From the NCBI RefSeq assembly GCF_030915385.1, contig NZ_CP133268.1, positions 2,471,430 through 2,535,429 of the forward strand: a stretch of DNA of 64,000 nt. The letters run 5' to 3'. Source of the DNA: Neobacillus sp. PS3-12. GTDB lineage: Bacteria > Bacillota > Bacilli > Bacillales > Cytobacillaceae. Position 1 is the stretch's first letter; every line of letters begins with the position of its first letter. The translations under genes were made by a program, and so were the position numbers. This document shows, in pieces, positions 33,786 through 42,622 of the stretch. The notes beneath the pieces are model-generated. The model ran no database searches, was not told the DNA's origin, and saw nothing but the letters and a program-made list of their open reading frames with translations.

Positions 33786-34735
33786 TGTATATTTCCTCCT
33801 TTAGCGGAGTTTCGTCCTTTAAAGAATGAAGTTAATTCTTTTGTTCCCATCAAGCCTTGTGGACGGTAAAGCATCATGATAATTAACACCAAGCTGTAGA
33901 TAATCATCCTTGTTTCAGGGTAATCTTGCAGGAAGGTGGAAATAATCGTCAACAGGATCGCAGAAATGACCGCACCTGATAAACTTCCTAACCCGCCAAG
34001 AACCACAAAAATTAAGATATCAAATGATTTCAAAAAGCCAAAGTTGGATGGTTGAATAATGTAGAAATTATGGGCATATAATCCGCGGGCAATTCCTGCA
34101 AAAAATGCGCCAATCGCAAACGCTGCTACCTTATAAAAAGTAGTATTAATTCCCATTGCATCTGCCGCAATCTCATTTTCACGAATCGAGATACAAGCTC
34201 TTCCGTGAGTTGAATTCGTAAAATTGTTGATCACAACAATCGTAAAAAGCATACAGCCTGCAATCCATGGCCAGGTTGTTAAATGGGAAACTGACAATCC
34301 GCTTGCTCCGCCGACATAATCAATATTAAGTAAGATAATTCTGAGTATTTCACCGAAACCAAGAGTGGCAATCGCTAAATAGTCACCTTTTAATCTTAAA
34401 GTAGGAATACCAATAATAAGTCCTGCTACTGCAGCTGCTAATCCGCCGACCACTAATGCAAGTCCAAATGGAAGCTGCAGCTTCATGGTGATAATTGCTG
34501 AGGCGTAAGCACCAACTGCAAGAAAACCAGCATGGCCAATTGAGAATTGACCTGTAATTCCAATAATCAAGTGCAAACTTACTGCAAGAATAATATTAAT
34601 GCCGATAAAAAACAATGTATTGACATAGAAGGGATTTAAGCTGCCTCCAGTAATTAAAAACTGGACGACTACTGCAAACACCACAGCCAAAACGATTGAG
34701 GACCAGAAGCCCTTGGTATGTTTGATTGTATTCAT
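33782..34735 (-). CDS. livM: Branched-chain amino acid ABC transporter permease LivM
   Basis: 317-residue permease with about nine membrane helices. LivM hallmarks: AVSLHLIIGITGQFSIGHAGFLAVGAYASA, LRLKGDYLAIATLGFGEILRI, and the coupling segment INTTFYKVAAFAIGAFFAGIARGLYAH. Ends FFKGRNSAKGGNIQ and overlaps livG. The livH gene lies 14 bases upstream. Confidence 0.94.
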   Translation of the reverse strand: MNTIKHTKGFWSSIVLAVVFAVVVQFLITGGSLNPFYVNTLFFIGINIILAVSLHLIIGITGQFSIGHAGFLAVGAYASAIITMKLQLPFGLALVVGGLAAAVAGLIIGIPTLRLKGDYLAIATLGFGEILRIILLNIDYVGGASGLSVSHLTTWPWIAGCMLFTIVVINNFTNSTHGRACISIRENEIAADAMGINTTFYKVAAFAIGAFFAGIARGLYAHNFYIIQPSNFGFLKSFDILIFVVLGGLGSLSGAVISAILLTIISTFLQDYPETRMIIYSLVLIIMMLYRPQGLMGTKELTSFFKGRNSAKGGNIQ

Positions 34736-34749
34736 CGCTTTAGCCCCCC

Positions 34750-35628
34750 TTAAACTTTTTCCCTTATATTTTTACCAAATAATCCAGATGGAAGGAAAAT
34801 TAAAATTAGGATTAAGACAACAAATGCCACAGCATCACGCCATAAGGAGTAACCTAGGGCACTGACAAGTGCTTCAATCACACCAAGTAATAATCCGCCG
34901 ACCATCGCACCTGGGATATGACCGATTCCACCTAATACTGCTGCGACAAACGCTTTTAATCCAGGAATGATCCCCATTAATGGTTCAATTTTTGTATAAT
35001 ACACCCCAAAAATAACTCCGGCAGCACCGGCAAGCGCAGAGCCGATGGCAAATGTCGCTGAAATCGTATTATCGACATTGATCCCCATCAATCTAGCTGC
35101 ATCCATATCCTCAGAAACAGCACGCATGGCCTTACCTGTTTTGGTTTTATGAACGATAAATTGCAAAATCACCATTAATATAACTGAAACGAGTAAAATA
35201 AATAATGACTGGCTGTTAATTTCCACCCCGAAAATTTTTAAAGCCTTCTCTGGAAGTACATTGCTTGGATAGGCCTCAGGCTGGGCACCGCGAAGATAAA
35301 TTGTACCATATTCAATCAATAACGATACTCCAATTGCTGTAATCAAGGCAGCAATTCTTGTTGCATTTCGTAGCGGTTTATAAGCAATCCTCTCAATCAC
35401 CACTCCTAATATTGCACAAATGACCATGGAAAGGATTAATGCAGGGAAAAAGCCTAAATGAAATTTAGCGATTGCAAAGAATCCAATAAATGCCCCAACC
35501 ATAAATACGTCACCATGGGCAAAGTTGATTAATTTAACGATTCCATATACCATCGTATAGCCAAGGGCAATCAAGGCATAGATACTGCCAAGTGATATAC
35601 CGTTAACCAACTGCTGGATAATCTCCAT
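34750..35628 (-). CDS. livH: Branched-chain amino acid ABC transporter permease LivH
   Basis: 292-residue permease, about eight helices. Typical sequence: IIQQLVNGISLGSIYALIALGYTMVYGIVKLINFAHGDVFMVGAF, the coupling region MRAVSEDMDAARLMGINVDNTI, and GLKAFVAAVLGGIGHIPGAMVGGLLLG. First transporter-core gene after the binding-protein gene, from which it is separated by about 155 bases holding a hairpin and a repeat remnant. Confidence 0.95.
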   Translation of the reverse strand: MEIIQQLVNGISLGSIYALIALGYTMVYGIVKLINFAHGDVFMVGAFIGFFAIAKFHLGFFPALILSMVICAILGVVIERIAYKPLRNATRIAALITAIGVSLLIEYGTIYLRGAQPEAYPSNVLPEKALKIFGVEINSQSLFILLVSVILMVILQFIVHKTKTGKAMRAVSEDMDAARLMGINVDNTISATFAIGSALAGAAGVIFGVYYTKIEPLMGIIPGLKAFVAAVLGGIGHIPGAMVGGLLLGVIEALVSALGYSLWRDAVAFVVLILILIFLPSGLFGKNIREKV

Positions 35629-35663
35629 TTTCTCACACTCCTTTAATTGGACAAATAATGGGC

Positions 35664-35689
35664 AATAGGGAGAATAGATTCTCCCTATT
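35664..35689 (-). terminator. Intercistronic hairpin livK-livH
   Basis: Perfect 12-bp inverted repeat AATAGGGAGAAT/ATTCTCCCTATT with only two loop bases listed between arms and no U-tract. Likely an RNA-stabilising or attenuating hairpin that lets livK be made in excess over the permease genes. Confidence 0.6.
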
Positions 35690-35732
35690 AATTTATGAAA
35701 CTATTATTTTGTCCAGTATGACTACTTTTATG

Positions 35733-35782
35733 CTTGTCCAGCTCCAGCCCATACGTCGCTAAGCGGTCGCTTCCGCTTTTCT
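35733..35782. repeat. Fragment of a TGTCCAGCTCCAGC...CGCTTCCGCTTTTC-type interspersed repeat
   Basis: The stretch starts TTGTCCAGCTCCAGC and ends GGTCGCTTCCGCTTTTC. From memory this frame resembles a repeat common in Bacillaceae intergenic regions; the middle here is short. Confidence 0.45.
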
Positions 35783-35783
35783 A

Positions 35784-36965
35784 TTATGGATTAACCTTTG
35801 TTTTGAATTGAGCTTGTCCGTCTTTGTACTCTAGAATAACTGCTGATTTGATTGGGTTATGATTTTTGTCTAGCTTTAAGTTACCTGTTACTAGTTTCAA
35901 ATCGCTTGTTTTAGCCAAGGCTTGCTGAATTTTTTGCGGGTCGCTGCTGCCGGCACGCTTGATGGCATCTGCAAGCATATATGCAGTATCATACCCAAGG
36001 GCGTTAAAGGTATCAGGTGATTTCCCACTATATTCAGCTTTGAATGCTTTAACAAAATCTTGAACCTTTTGATCAGTATCTTGAGAAGAATAATGGTTTG
36101 TGCTGTACGTATTATTTAAGGCCTTGGCACCGGCAAGTTCAACGAGTTTTGGAGAATCCCAGCCATCGCCACCGATAATTGCTCCAGTAAATCCTATCTC
36201 ACGAGCCTGCTTTACAATTAAGCCTGCTTCTTCATAGTAGCCTGGCAGATAGATAAAATCAGGGTTTGCTGCTTTAATACGTGTTAATGTTGCATGGAAG
36301 TCTGTATCCTTTGCTACATATGCCTCTTCAGAAATAACTTTACCGCCATTTTTCTTAAACTGTGTTTTAAATGCAGCGGAAAGTCCTTTTGAATAGTCGC
36401 TTGCACTATCGATTAAGACTGCAGCCGTTTTTTGTTTAAGATCTTTTGAAGAAAAGTTTGCTGCAACTATTCCTTGGAATGAATCAATAAAGCATGTACG
36501 GAACACAAAGTCATTTAATTTGCCATCTTTAACCGTAATATCTTCTGCTGTACCAGATGGAGTAATCACCGGCACTTTATTATCTGTGGCAATTTGTATT
36601 TCCGCCTTTGTATCTGTACTTGTTGCTGGTCCGACAATTGCTGAAACTTTATCCTGGCTGATTAGTTTAAGAGCAGCATTTGTTGCCTCAGCAGCATCTG
36701 ATTTATTATCAACTTTCACTATTTGAATTTTGCTACCGTTGATCCCTTTTTTATTGATTTCATTTACACCCAATTGAAACCCGTCTGTAAGTGATTGTCC
36801 GTATGAAGCAACCCCGCCAGATAATTCCATATTGACACCAATTTTGATTGTTTTACTGTCTCCGCTGCTGCTGGAACTGCCTTGGCCTTGTGCGCTACAT
36901 CCAGCCATTACGCCTGCCGCTAACATAAACGACATCATGGCTCCTGCTACTTTTTTCTTATTCAT
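35784..36965 (-). CDS. livK: Branched-chain amino acid ABC transporter substrate-binding lipoprotein LivK/LivJ
   Basis: 393-residue type I periplasmic-binding lipoprotein: signal with lipobox GVMAGC (Cys23), Ser-rich linker, then IKIGVNMELSGGVASYGQSLTDGFQLGVNEINKKG, VSAIVGPATSTDT, PVITPSGTAEDIT, FVFRTCFIDSFQG, and NALGYDTAYMLADAIKRAG. It captures Leu/Ile/Val or a related amino acid outside the membrane. First gene of the liv operon; a CodY-like box lies about 80 bases upstream. Confidence 0.93.
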   Translation of the reverse strand: MNKKKVAGAMMSFMLAAGVMAGCSAQGQGSSSSSGDSKTIKIGVNMELSGGVASYGQSLTDGFQLGVNEINKKGINGSKIQIVKVDNKSDAAEATNAALKLISQDKVSAIVGPATSTDTKAEIQIATDNKVPVITPSGTAEDITVKDGKLNDFVFRTCFIDSFQGIVAANFSSKDLKQKTAAVLIDSASDYSKGLSAAFKTQFKKNGGKVISEEAYVAKDTDFHATLTRIKAANPDFIYLPGYYEEAGLIVKQAREIGFTGAIIGGDGWDSPKLVELAGAKALNNTYSTNHYSSQDTDQKVQDFVKAFKAEYSGKSPDTFNALGYDTAYMLADAIKRAGSSDPQKIQQALAKTSDLKLVTGNLKLDKNHNPIKSAVILEYKDGQAQFKTKVNP

Positions 36966-37042
36966 TGTTTACCCCCCATTTTTGTTTTTAAAAGAAACAG
37001 TCGAAACTTGTTGAAAGCCATCGAATATTTCTAATAAAATTT

Positions 37043-37057
37043 AATATTCTGACAATA
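37043..37057. promoter_or_regulatory. CodY-like box upstream of livK
   Basis: AATATTCTGACAATA agrees with the CodY consensus AATTTTCWGAAAATT at 12 of 15 positions. CodY control would fit a branched-chain amino acid importer. Confidence 0.5.
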
Positions 37058-37204
37058 TTGTACAAAACAAATCTTGATTCGTCTAGTACCGATGTCGTTA
37101 TTTTAATATAATTAAAAATTTTTGTAAATATATTTTTTTACAAATTATTTAAACTATTCTAATTTCCATATAATTTAGAAATTCCTTTATTTCAAGGCAT
37201 AAGA

Positions 37205-37230
37205 AAAGGTCCACACAAATGGGGACCTTT
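37205..37230 (-). terminator. Terminator after niaP-like gene
   Basis: AAAGGTCC/GGACCTTT stem; T-rich continuation in the minus direction. Confidence 0.85.
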
Positions 37231-37235
37231 AAAGG

Positions 37236-38468
37236 TTATACTAATTCTTTTCGCTTTGTTTCTTTTCCAGCAAATAATACTGTGAACGCTCCTACTAAAA
37301 CGGCGATACAGAAAATTGTAAAAATCATGGAGATTGATGTCTTTTGGGCGACAAGATAGCCGACCAATAATGGTCCAAATACACCGCCAATGCGGCCAAT
37401 GGCGGCTGCAAGGCCGGCACCGCTGCCGCGGATATTTGTTGGGTATTGCTCCGGTGTGTAGGCATACAATGCGCCCCAAGCACCAAGGTTAAAGAATGAT
37501 AACAAGATTCCAGATGTCATAAGTAATGCTGTTGAAGCCGCTGTTCCAAATAAATACGCGCTAATGGCTGTACCAATTAAGTAAACAACCAAGACAAATT
37601 TACGGCCGAATTTTTCAATAAACCATGCAGCGGTAAAATATCCCGGCAGCTGGGCAAGAGTCATAATTAAAACATATTCAAAGCTTTTAATTAAGCTAAA
37701 GCCCTTCATAATCATAACGCTTGGCAGCCACAAAAACATACCATAATAAGAGAAAACTACACAGAACCAGAGAACCCACAGGACAACGGTCTGCCTGGCA
37801 TTATCTTTCGAAAAAAGCTTTGCGATACTTTCAAATACAGATGCTTTTTCCTTTGGCTGTAAAGAAGTATATCGAGGTGAATCAGGCAAGCCCATCCTTA
37901 AATAAATGGTATACAGGGCAGGAAGGGCACTGATCAGCATCGCTACCTGCCAGCCAAATTTCGGAATAATAAAATACGATATAACAGCAGCGACAAGCCA
38001 GCCAACTGCCCAAAAACTTTCCAAGAGGACAACAATCCGCCCGCGGCTCTCTGTTGGGACAGATTCCGAAACAAGGGTAGAAGCCACTGGAAGTTCCCCG
38101 CCTAAACCCATTCCGATTAAGAACCTTAAAACAACAAAGATCGTCAATGATGTCGAAAATGCGGATAAACCGCTGCAAACTGAAAAAAGTAATAAAGTAA
38201 GAATAAAGACATTTTTGCGGCCAATGCGATCAGCCATTAAACCAAAAAGTAGTGCTCCTACAGCCATACCGATGGAATTGATACTACCAATCCAGCCCAT
38301 CTGCTCAGTTGATAAATTCCACTCAACCTTAAGTGCTGCAATAATAAACGAAAGCATTCCAACATCAAGTGCATCAAACATCCAGCCTGTTCCGGCGATA
38401 CCCAGCAGCTTGCCCGTTGAAACTTCTTTCTTTCTTATGATGTGTGCCCTTTGCTCGTAAACACTCAC
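37236..38468 (-). CDS. niaP: MFS transporter, NiaP-like (nicotinate uptake)
   Basis: 410 residues, 12 predicted helices, sugar-porter-like MFS. N-terminal AGTGWMFDALDVGMLSFIIAAL and the loop motif GLMADRIGRKNVFI resemble B. subtilis NiaP (YceI), as does RFLIGMGLGGELPVASTLVSE. The C-terminal half has FGRKFVLVVYLIG and YPTNIRGSGAGLAAAIGRIGG. Its promoter overlaps a TGTC-TT-GACA palindrome that resembles the NiaR niacin-repressor box as I remember it. Function is therefore probable, not proven. Confidence 0.78.
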   Translation of the reverse strand: MSVYEQRAHIIRKKEVSTGKLLGIAGTGWMFDALDVGMLSFIIAALKVEWNLSTEQMGWIGSINSIGMAVGALLFGLMADRIGRKNVFILTLLLFSVCSGLSAFSTSLTIFVVLRFLIGMGLGGELPVASTLVSESVPTESRGRIVVLLESFWAVGWLVAAVISYFIIPKFGWQVAMLISALPALYTIYLRMGLPDSPRYTSLQPKEKASVFESIAKLFSKDNARQTVVLWVLWFCVVFSYYGMFLWLPSVMIMKGFSLIKSFEYVLIMTLAQLPGYFTAAWFIEKFGRKFVLVVYLIGTAISAYLFGTAASTALLMTSGILLSFFNLGAWGALYAYTPEQYPTNIRGSGAGLAAAIGRIGGVFGPLLVGYLVAQKTSISMIFTIFCIAVLVGAFTVLFAGKETKRKELV

Positions 38469-38512
38469 AATGAATTTCTCCTTTATAAAAAGAATAAAAA
38501 ACTACTACACTT

Positions 38513-38541
38513 ATTCTATCAAGTGTCTTGACAGTTGTCAC
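38513..38541 (-). promoter_or_regulatory. Promoter of niaP-like gene with NiaR-like palindrome
   Basis: -35 GTGACA and -10 TAGAAT (minus strand), 17-base spacer. TGTCTTGACA (38524-38533) and TGACAGTTGTCA (38529-38540) form overlapping palindromes inside the spacer, a position suited to repression. Confidence 0.5.
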
Positions 38542-38763
38542 GACTTTGGAAAACTTTCCTCTTTTCTATACAAAAACTTCCATTGATTTTTAATTATCCC
38601 ACAGTGTCTAACATTTTATGACAATATAACTGTCGGAAAAAAGAGGAAAAAAATAACAATATCTGAATTTACAGATTATTTACATAAATGTATAATTACA
38701 CTTGTATTCAAACGAAGGGGGGACAGTTCTTCTTGTAGTTTCACTTTAAGGGGGGTATATTTA

Positions 38764-39114
38764 TTGAACAATAATGAAAACGCTTTACAAGATTCATTAC
38801 AGGACGGTACTGAAATCGATTACTCAAAGATTGTGCAATCATCTTCATTTCAAAAACTTCTTCGTGAAAAACGCAATTTTATCATTCCTTGGTCCATCTT
38901 CTTCTTGGTCTTTTACTTTACACTTCCAGTCCTGACATCATACACATCTATTCTTAATCAAACAGCATTCGGGTCGATTAGTTGGGCATGGGTGTTTGGC
39001 GCCGCTCAATTTATTATGACATGGGCATTATGTATCATTTATACCAATCGTGCTTCAAGGTTTGACAAAACTGTTGAAACGATTAAAGAATCAGCTGCAA
39101 AGGGAGGTTTTTAA
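38764..39114 (+). CDS. DUF485 membrane protein, ActP partner
   Basis: 116-residue membrane protein with two helices (about 45-67 and 78-100) and the DUF485 pattern SSSFQKLLREKRNFIIPWSIFFLVFYFTLPVLTSY. In many bacteria DUF485 genes (yjcH-type) precede the acetate symporter actP, as here (three bases apart). Start TTG 38764, after a GGGGGG ribosome binding site eight bases upstream. Its exact role in acetate transport is unknown. Confidence 0.85.
   Translation: MNNNENALQDSLQDGTEIDYSKIVQSSSFQKLLREKRNFIIPWSIFFLVFYFTLPVLTSYTSILNQTAFGSISWAWVFGAAQFIMTWALCIIYTNRASRFDKTVETIKESAAKGGF
38775..38788. promoter_or_regulatory. cre-like CcpA site at the start of the DUF485-actP operon
   Basis: TGAAAACGCTTTAC matches the cre consensus TGWAANCGNTNWCA at 12 of 14 positions and lies in the first codons, where it could block elongation. 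Acetate uptake is a usual CcpA target. Confidence 0.4.
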
Positions 39115-39117
39115 TCG

Positions 39118-40644
39118 TTGAATACAACGGCCTTTACACTATTTCTAATTATTGTCGCACTAACACTCATCGTAACGTATATCGCTTCGAAACGGACAAA
39201 AACCACAAGTGACTTTTACACGGCAGGATCGAGCCTGACTGGCTGGCAGAATGGCCTTGCCATCGCAGGTGACTATATGTCAGCAGCATCCTTTCTCGGA
39301 ATTGCTGGAATGATCGCTCTTTCTGGTTTTGATGGTTTCTTTTACAGTATTGGTTTTTTAGTTGCCTATTTAGTAGTCTTATATATTGTAGCTGAACCGC
39401 TCCGAAATCTTGGTAAATTTACCGTTGCTGATATGATTGCGGCCAGGTTTAAAGAAAAAAATGTCCGCGGTGTTGCAGCTTTAAATACAATTACCATTTC
39501 GATTTTCTACATGATTGCCCAGCTTGTCGGTGCTGGAGCATTGATAAAGCTTTTACTTGGCTTGGACTATATCTATTCTGTTTTAATTGTAGGCGTATTG
39601 ATGACTGTTTACGTTGTGTTCGGCGGGATGATGGCAACTAGCTGGGTACAAATTATCAAGGCCTTATTGTTAATGGTGGGTACAATCATCATTTCCTTCA
39701 TGGTATTCGCGAAGTTTGATTTTAGCGTGATGAAGATGTTTGACCATTTAAAAACAGCCACACCGCTTGGAACTGGATTTTTAAATCCTGGTAATAAATT
39801 TAAGGATCCATTGGATACGATATCCCTTAACCTCGCATTAGTATTGGGTACAGCGGGACTTCCTCACATCCTTACTCGCTTCTTTACCGTAAAAGATGCA
39901 GTAACTGCCCGCAAATCAGTTGTATTCGCAACATGGATCATTGGTATTTTCTACGTTATGACGATCTTTTTGGGCTTTGGCTCTGCCGCTTTTGTTGGTT
40001 ATGATAAAATTGTTGCCGCGAATGCTGCTGGCAATATGGCTGCGCCGCTGCTCGCCCAAGCATTAGGCGGAGATTTCTTATTTGCGTTAATTTCCGCTGT
40101 TGCGTTTGCCACCATTCTCGCGGTTGTTGCCGGGCTTGTTCTGTCTGCCGCTTCAGCATTTGCCCATGACTTTTACAGTCAAATTCTTCGTCACGGCAAA
40201 GCTACGGAAAAAGAACAGGTTGTTGCCGCACGTTGGGCATCGATCGGCGTTTCCGCTTTATCGATTATCTTAGCTTTGTTTGCGCAAAAAATGAATGTGG
40301 CATTCTTAGTAGCGTTAGCTTTCGCCGTTGCTGCTAGTGCCAATCTGCCAATTATTCTGTTCACGATTTTCTGGAAACGGTTTAATACAACGGGTGCAGT
40401 TACCGGAATGGTGGTCGGGCTTCTCAGTGCACTGGTCCTTGTGGCTATCAGCCCGAATATTTGGTCTCCTGAAGCAGGGAAAGCGATTCTTGTCGGTCAG
40501 CCTCGCTTCCCGCTCGGCAACCCAGGAATTGTCTCGATTCCCTTAGGCTTTATTGGAGCCTATCTTGGAACTGTGTTTTCTAGTAAAAGGGTTGATGAGA
40601 AGAAATTTGATGAAATCCTTGTTAAGGCTAATACAGGGTTATAA
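39118..40644 (+). CDS. actP: Cation/acetate symporter ActP (SSS family)
   Basis: 508-residue sodium:solute symporter with 13 or so helices. ActP/YwcA features: SDFYTAGSSLTGWQNGLAIAGDYMSAASFLGIAGMIAL near the N-terminus, the LVLGTAGLPHILTRFFTVKDAVTARKSV segment, and FATILAVVAGLVLSAASAFAHDFY. It imports acetate and related short-chain acids. The TTG start has AAGGGAGG upstream. It is followed by a strong terminator. Confidence 0.92.
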   Translation: MNTTAFTLFLIIVALTLIVTYIASKRTKTTSDFYTAGSSLTGWQNGLAIAGDYMSAASFLGIAGMIALSGFDGFFYSIGFLVAYLVVLYIVAEPLRNLGKFTVADMIAARFKEKNVRGVAALNTITISIFYMIAQLVGAGALIKLLLGLDYIYSVLIVGVLMTVYVVFGGMMATSWVQIIKALLLMVGTIIISFMVFAKFDFSVMKMFDHLKTATPLGTGFLNPGNKFKDPLDTISLNLALVLGTAGLPHILTRFFTVKDAVTARKSVVFATWIIGIFYVMTIFLGFGSAAFVGYDKIVAANAAGNMAAPLLAQALGGDFLFALISAVAFATILAVVAGLVLSAASAFAHDFYSQILRHGKATEKEQVVAARWASIGVSALSIILALFAQKMNVAFLVALAFAVAASANLPIILFTIFWKRFNTTGAVTGMVVGLLSALVLVAISPNIWSPEAGKAILVGQPRFPLGNPGIVSIPLGFIGAYLGTVFSSKRVDEKKFDEILVKANTGL

Positions 40645-40655
40645 CTGAATAGCAG

Positions 40656-40691
40656 AAAAAGACGTATGCCAAAGGGGGCATACGTCTTTTT
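40656..40691 (+). terminator. Terminator of DUF485-actP
   Basis: Perfect 15-bp stem AAAAAGACGTATGCC/GGCATACGTCTTTTT. Confidence 0.95.
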
Positions 40692-40814
40692 CATGACTAT
40701 AGGATTAAATCGACATCAGCTTTTTCAAGTGGTATGCTTTAAGTAAGCTAGGACCTCATTGTCGGAATAATTATTTGAATTTTTAAATATTTTAAAAGAA
40801 GGGGGTTGTAGAAG

Positions 40815-42584
40815 ATGAAATGGATCAAAAAGCTTAAAGATAGGATCACTGGATTAACTGATGCGATCGCCCGCTTTCCATTAACGACTGTTTATCTCTT
40901 GGCAGCAGTGATTATCAATGCTTATGACATCAATACTGAACAGAGCATATCTAAATTATTGTTAACCTTTTTGGTAGGTGCCTTTCTTAGTGCTGTTTCT
41001 CAAGTTGCCTATGAACGCTTTTTTACTAAGATATCCTCCCGCTTTGTTTTAATGGGTTTAGTTGTCTTGCTGACAGCATGTTACGGGCTCATCATTCGAC
41101 CAGCGCCAAAATTAAGTATGGAAATTGGAGTTAGAACAGCCGTTGCCTTGTTTGCCCTCTTTATTGCCTTCATTTTGGTTCCCGTCATAAAAAGTAAAGT
41201 GAATTTTAACAAGAGCTTTATGATAGCCTTTAAGTCCCTTTTTAATACCCTATTCTTTTCTGGCGTCATTTTCGCAGGCATCAGCATTATTCTCACAGCC
41301 ATAAACTTGTTGATTTTTGCAGTGAATTACAGGGCTTACCCACACATGGCAAATCTAATCTTTGTCCTTTTCGCACCGATGTATTTCTTATCACTCATAC
41401 CCAAATATCCTGGAGCAAAAACGCTTGAGAATCCACAGCAAATAGAAACGGTCAACACCATTTCAAAGTGTCCAAAATTTTTACAAATACTAATCTCCTA
41501 TATTATTATCCCCTTAGTAGCCGTATTCACCTTGATCTTAGTGATTTATATTATTAAAAATATCAGCGGTACGTTTTGGACTGATAACTTGCTAGAACCG
41601 ATGCTTGTTTCTTATGCCATCACCGTTATTTTAGTCTATATTTTAGCTAGTGAAATCGAAAATAAGTTTACGGTCCTTTTTAGAAAGATATTCCCTAAAG
41701 TTCTTGTGCCCATTGTCCTTTTTCAGATTACAGCCTCGATTCTAAGTTCAGCTGATACAGGGATCACACACACCCGCTATTATGTAATCTTGTTTGGTAT
41801 ATATGCTGCAGCTTCGGGTGTACTTTTGAGTATCCTGCCTATACGAAAAAACGGCGTGATCGCTGCGTTATTAATTGTGTTTGCGACAATATCGATTGTT
41901 CCTCCAGTTGACGCATTCACCATCAGCCGCAACAGCCAGACTCAGACACTAAAAAATGTGCTTGTGAAGAATCACATGCTTAAAGATAAGATTATCAAGC
42001 CGAACGGCTCCATTTCTGATAAGGATAAAAAGACAATCACAAATGCCGTATATTATTTAAACAGAATGGAATATACCAAAAAGATTAAATGGCTGCCAAA
42101 ACGTTTTAATGCAGATGCTGACTTTTATCAGACTTTTGGCTTTAAAGAATACCAGGACCAGCGAATGATTGATCAATCGGTTTACCTTAATCTTGAACCG
42201 TCCTTTTCGGTATCGATCAGCGGCTATGATAGCTTTGTGCAAGCCGGAATAAATTCGTATGGGAAACCTGGCAATGGAACAAATAGTGTGATTGATAAAA
42301 GAGGCCAAAAGTACACATTAAATCAGGATACTTCGAACGGCCAAATTGAGCTTAACTTAATGGGAGCGAATGATCGAAAGTTGATTAGCTTTAATACCCA
42401 GGAAATATTTGATCGATTTTCCAATTATCAATCCACAAAAGGGCAAATGTCCGTAAAAGAAGCAACCTTTACAAAGGAAAATGATCAGGCCAAGATCACG
42501 ATTGTCGTACAAAGCCTCGGAATTGACAAACAAAGTAAGCAGAATAATAACGCATCAGTATTTGTTTTTGTTCAGATTAAATAA
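40815..42584 (+). CDS. DUF4153-type membrane protein
   Basis: 589 residues: about ten hydrophobic helices in the first 380 residues (for example LTTVYLLAAVIINAYDIN, LLLTFLVGAFLSAVSQVAYERFF), then a soluble extracytoplasmic domain of about 200 residues starting around FTISRNSQTQTLKNVL. The domain pattern fits DUF4153 membrane proteins, whose function is unknown. Ribosome binding site AAGGGGGTTG. Its own terminator follows, so it is monocistronic. Confidence 0.72.
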   Translation: MKWIKKLKDRITGLTDAIARFPLTTVYLLAAVIINAYDINTEQSISKLLLTFLVGAFLSAVSQVAYERFFTKISSRFVLMGLVVLLTACYGLIIRPAPKLSMEIGVRTAVALFALFIAFILVPVIKSKVNFNKSFMIAFKSLFNTLFFSGVIFAGISIILTAINLLIFAVNYRAYPHMANLIFVLFAPMYFLSLIPKYPGAKTLENPQQIETVNTISKCPKFLQILISYIIIPLVAVFTLILVIYIIKNISGTFWTDNLLEPMLVSYAITVILVYILASEIENKFTVLFRKIFPKVLVPIVLFQITASILSSADTGITHTRYYVILFGIYAAASGVLLSILPIRKNGVIAALLIVFATISIVPPVDAFTISRNSQTQTLKNVLVKNHMLKDKIIKPNGSISDKDKKTITNAVYYLNRMEYTKKIKWLPKRFNADADFYQTFGFKEYQDQRMIDQSVYLNLEPSFSVSISGYDSFVQAGINSYGKPGNGTNSVIDKRGQKYTLNQDTSNGQIELNLMGANDRKLISFNTQEIFDRFSNYQSTKGQMSVKEATFTKENDQAKITIVVQSLGIDKQSKQNNNASVFVFVQIK

Positions 42585-42588
42585 CATT

Positions 42589-42619
42589 AAAGCCACGCAG
42601 GCTATCTGCGCGGCTTTTT
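42589..42619 (+). terminator. Bidirectional terminator between DUF4153 gene and ABC exporter
   Basis: AAAGCCACGCAG/CTGCGCGGCTTT stem (one mismatch) with T tail. Confidence 0.88.
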
Positions 42620-42622
42620 CGA